64,000 nucleotides of DNA from Chaunax sp. Z400 (taxonomy: Eukaryota > Chordata > Actinopteri > Lophiiformes > Chaunacidae), in the NCBI GenBank assembly GCA_037577475.1, contig CM075202.1, positions 12,670,501 to 12,734,500 of the forward strand, read 5' to 3'. The translations under genes were made by a program, and so were the position numbers. The stretch's first letter is position 1; every line of letters begins with the position of its first letter. Positions 60,571 through 64,000 of the stretch are shown piece after piece. The notes under the pieces are model-generated. The model saw only the letters and a program-made list of their open reading frames with translations, was not told the origin of the DNA and searched no databases.

Positions 60571-62530
60571 GATTAATTTTCTTTTCTAAAATGAGAGAAA
60601 AAATTAGGCCATATTCTGTTTGTCGAAGGAGGACAAAACTGTGGCAGTAAACTAAACCTCCTACGCCTGTTACTGAAGTTTAAAGTGCTCATTTTCATTC
60701 ACCAGAGAACCCATGGCCATGTCTGAAGTCCATGTTTGACATTTTTGAAATGAAGAAAACATTCATATCATTTTAAATGTTTGCTCTGTTTGCTTAGTAC
60801 AAACTTCATCACCTACCAAAATTCAACATCAAACACGAGAAAGCTGGACGAGCTAAGTAAATATTTATTTCATTCAAGATAAACATGTCAAATTAAGTTG
60901 TCTGTTCAGATCACATGACTTCACTTCATGTGTGAATCCACTGCTGACACATGCTAATAGTTAGCTTGTAAAAGTGCCAAGTAAATATTACTTGCCTCTG
61001 AGTTTTAAACTTGTCAAATAAACACAGTACTGTAAGTAACATCATACATAGGCAGTGGATCCGTTCCAATACGCCAGACCGACACAACCAGGAAGTTTAG
61101 TTTGAAACATGTCCTTACCCCTTTCTTGGCAGAGCACAGTTCTTTACTTATATTCATTTGATCAGCACTACAAAATTGACAAACATATAGACAACAAAAG
61201 TATGAACACGAAAACAAACAAAGACCAAATAGTAAATAATAAATCAAGTGTATAAAATAAATTAAAGATAAGAAAATATAGAAACAAATTGAATTAAATT
61301 ATATTCAAGGCACACAGGGGAGGTCATCTTCTAAAAATGTGTAAAGATCCCTTGTGCATCTGGATTTTATCTCTCAGGGACCTGGTGTAGCGAAGAAACT
61401 CTTTATAAACTAGTATAAGCAAAATGTTGACCTTAAAATCAAATTTTGTGTCTTCTAACATCAGACAAAAATAATGGTTTTATAATCTAGATTAGTAATA
61501 ACTTGTGTTTTTTGTGTTTCTGCATCACAATTAAAGAATACACAATTATCTACAGAACACAAATGCAAATGCAAACTCACCATAGACTTTAATGTAACAA
61601 GCAGCATAAAACGAAAACAAAAAATAAAACCAGAGTTCATGAAAAAACCAAAGACACTGTGGCAAGTAAATATATTCACTCGGCCTGCGATGGAACACGC
61701 AAGATACATCAAATAAATAATTTGATCCAACTTCAGTCCCTTTAGTCTATGATGCCAGAGGCTAATAGTGTTGCCACCTAGTTAGGTGATACATTAACCT
61801 GCAGCAACTTGACTTTCAGTCTGTGCACTGGCGAAATCCACACCCAGGCACTCTGTTGCTTATCAAAGTTACTGATATGGATGGTCGCTGATTATCATTG
61901 TTCTCATGTACATTCATTTATTTGGATGTCACACTAAAGGAGATGACAAAACTTCGTGAGCATATTTGACTAAAATGTTTTAACGGACTTCAAATTACTG
62001 CCTGTGCACATGCTCCATTTACTGATCAAACAAAGAACAACCTAATCTGTAGTTATGATCTTTAATGGGCTTATTATTGGCTTATTATTATTGCATATTT
62101 GATGGTAAAGCAAGTGAAACATGCATCATCCCCCCCAACAGGCTTAGTTTTTAGGATCAAAAGTCACAGCTTGAATATGCCACTAATGGTCTGGTACATG
62201 ATCAGAAAGAATAATGGAATTTCAGTAACCGCAGATGTCTGCAATGCATTCATCATTTCTCTTTTGTTTAATCACAATCTCTTCCAGACATGACTGTAAA
62301 TGTGTGTGCAGACGTGTGTGTGGTCTTATGCAGGTTTGGTGAAGAGATACACTTGAACTTGTCGTGTTCTTTCTGTGCATATGTGTAAGTATAAGTGTGT
62401 AAGTATTGTAAGTGCCATTTCTGATTTAAGTGCATTAAGTTTAAAACATTTTATTGCAACTTTGTTGAGTCCTCCATGTATTTCTGACTGACTCATTTTG
62501 GTCTCAATACACTCATAGTCACAATTTAGT
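60571..62530. other. Intergenic, nothing recognised
   Basis: AT-rich unique sequence; no gene seen. Confidence 0.6.
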
Positions 62531-62782
62531 CACATCCATCCATCAATTCCATTTCCTGTCGCCGCTTATCCTGTGCTGGGTTGCGCGGGGCTGGAGTCTA
62601 TGCCAGCTGACATTGGGCAAGAGGCTGGGTACACCCTGAACAAGTCGCCAGTTCATCGCAGGGCCAACACATAGAGAGACAAAGAACCATTCACACTCAC
62701 ATTCACACCTCAGATGGATTTGAACCAAAGAATTTCTTGCTGTGAGGCAACAGTGCTACCCACTATGCCATGGTGCCACCCT
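62531..62782 (-). repeat. V-SINE/DANA-like SINE
   Basis: Reverse orientation: CATCCATCCATC tail, CGCCGCTTATCC, CAGCTGACATTGGGC, CGCCAGTTCATCGCAGGGCC, and GCAACAGTGCTACCCACTATGCCATGGTGCCACCC, the last covering the tRNA-like head. It lacks the central CCTCCCACAGTCC block, so it is internally deleted. Confidence 0.8.
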
Positions 62783-63554
62783 TTACATTGATACTATTTA
62801 TAACATATATATATACACTTTTTTGTGCCCAGGTTGTGGTAAGATTAAATCTCTGATTCTGCAGCAATTTAGATTTTTGTTTAAAACTATCCATCATGAA
62901 AGCAGCTTGCATTGGACTTTAATGCTGAATCAGTGGAAAAAGGCTTGTAGGTCTTGTATAGGCAAGTTCTGTAAGTATATCCAGGTAATGCAGCTGCTGA
63001 GGCTTTTGAGATATATTCTCATGTAAAATATGAGATTTTAGCTGTATTGTTTCAATAAGGAACTGTGGCTTCTTTTATTGAATCAGCAGCCACAGACAAA
63101 ATCATGAGAATGAAGGAAACTTTGTGATGCCTCAGCTAAACGCCGCTTCTTAACCTATCCAGTCCCATGTGGTTGTGGGGGCAGACTCTGAGCAAACATG
63201 GAAACACTGGTCATTTTCAACCACATCAGACGATTGCTGATGATCAGCAGATGATTCATCCCCTGGAAGCTCAAAGGGGTGCTTAGATGATGTGCATGAC
63301 AGAGAGAAATCTATGTGTCCTTGGTGCTTTGAGAAAAGACCTTGTGTACATTTTGTGTTGCCAGTGAAAATGCCTGAATCTCGGTATTGTGAAATATCCC
63401 TGAAGGGAGGAAATATTCCGCACATCGCCAAATATCTCCCTTTAGACGTACTAATCTTTGTTATCTACCTAAAACATTCTGACATTTTTAACTTCATTTA
63501 GAAAGCAACAATCAAACCAAGCAGTATCGTTTTTGAATTTGGTGAGAAAAGGGT

Positions 63555-63706
63555 GGATATATATCTTGCTGCTGCTCAGGAGAGAGCCCTTCAATCTCAA
63601 TGACTTTCTTTCATCAAAGACTTTCCAACATACTAATTATCACGTATCAATTCATGTCATAAATATTCTTATTTATTTCAACCACTAGTCTCTCCTGATT
63701 GAAATG
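63555..63706 (+). repeat. Dispersed repeat, copy 2
   Basis: Aligns in the same orientation with 33787-33932, from GGATATATATCTTGCTGCTG to CTGATTGAAATG. Family unknown. Confidence 0.6.
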
Positions 63707-64000
63707 ACATTCATCGCCGCACACTTACGCTGTTTCCAATTTCAGACACGGAACGATTCATGGCGTTTTAAATATAGGAGCACAGTTTTTAATTTTAACT
63801 GATAATGACTCTTTTAGTTTTTAATATGAGTCATATTGGTTTCAAATACATTATACTGAATTCAAATCATTTTGGCTGAATGCATGTCCTCACACAGATC
63901 TATCAACAAAATTTGCCATCCCTTGGGATAAGCTGATATCCTCGGCTGCTAGTCGTCAACGGCCCTGCAACATATGTGAATAGTCTGAATCCATCACGTG
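63707..64000. other. Intergenic, nothing recognised
   Basis: AT-rich unique sequence to the window edge. Confidence 0.6.

Overview
The window is vertebrate nuclear DNA, most likely from a percomorph teleost. The evidence is three spliced or intron-bounded vertebrate genes with GT-AG introns, long non-coding spacers rich in microsatellites, a eukaryotic intron-containing tRNA-Ile(UAU), and fish-type interspersed repeats (V-SINE/DANA-like elements, Tc1-like and hAT remnants, several MITE families). The species assignment is inference. I see no bacterial, viral, CRISPR or toxin genes.

Layout. 0.35-16.55 kb (+): snap91 (AP180), entered inside the ANTH domain and followed to its stop. I place 24 coding exons, including 6-, 13- and 15-nt exons; their lengths close into a single frame of 703 codons plus a stop. 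19.82-21.24 kb (-): prss35, a catalytically degenerate trypsin-like protein, tail to tail with snap91. I recall the same convergent pair in human 6q14. 21.2-40.3 kb: a gene desert with a tRNA-Ile(UAU) gene at 27.5 kb, a decayed second copy of it, a perfect 22-bp hairpin just upstream, a dead Tc1 remnant and MITEs. 40.3-46.5 kb (+): tent5a (FAM46A), a two-exon non-canonical poly(A) polymerase gene with a CpG-rich 5' region and a long 3' UTR carrying a hAT-type insertion. 46.5-64 kb: mainly non-coding, with a 32-bp minisatellite at 58.9-59.4 kb, V-SINE copies, microsatellites and one doubtful exon-like stretch at 48.6 kb.

The genes do not form one pathway. snap91 acts in clathrin-mediated synaptic vesicle recycling, prss35 encodes a secreted pseudoprotease, and tent5a encodes a cytoplasmic poly(A) polymerase. 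I found no convincing undescribed multi-gene system. The most unusual signals are the perfect hairpin beside the tRNA gene, the cluster of tiny exons plus a zero-length splice site in snap91, the minisatellite that is open across all three codon phases of one strand, and the hAT insertion in the tent5a 3' UTR. All calls come from reading the sequence and from remembered family knowledge; no database search was run.
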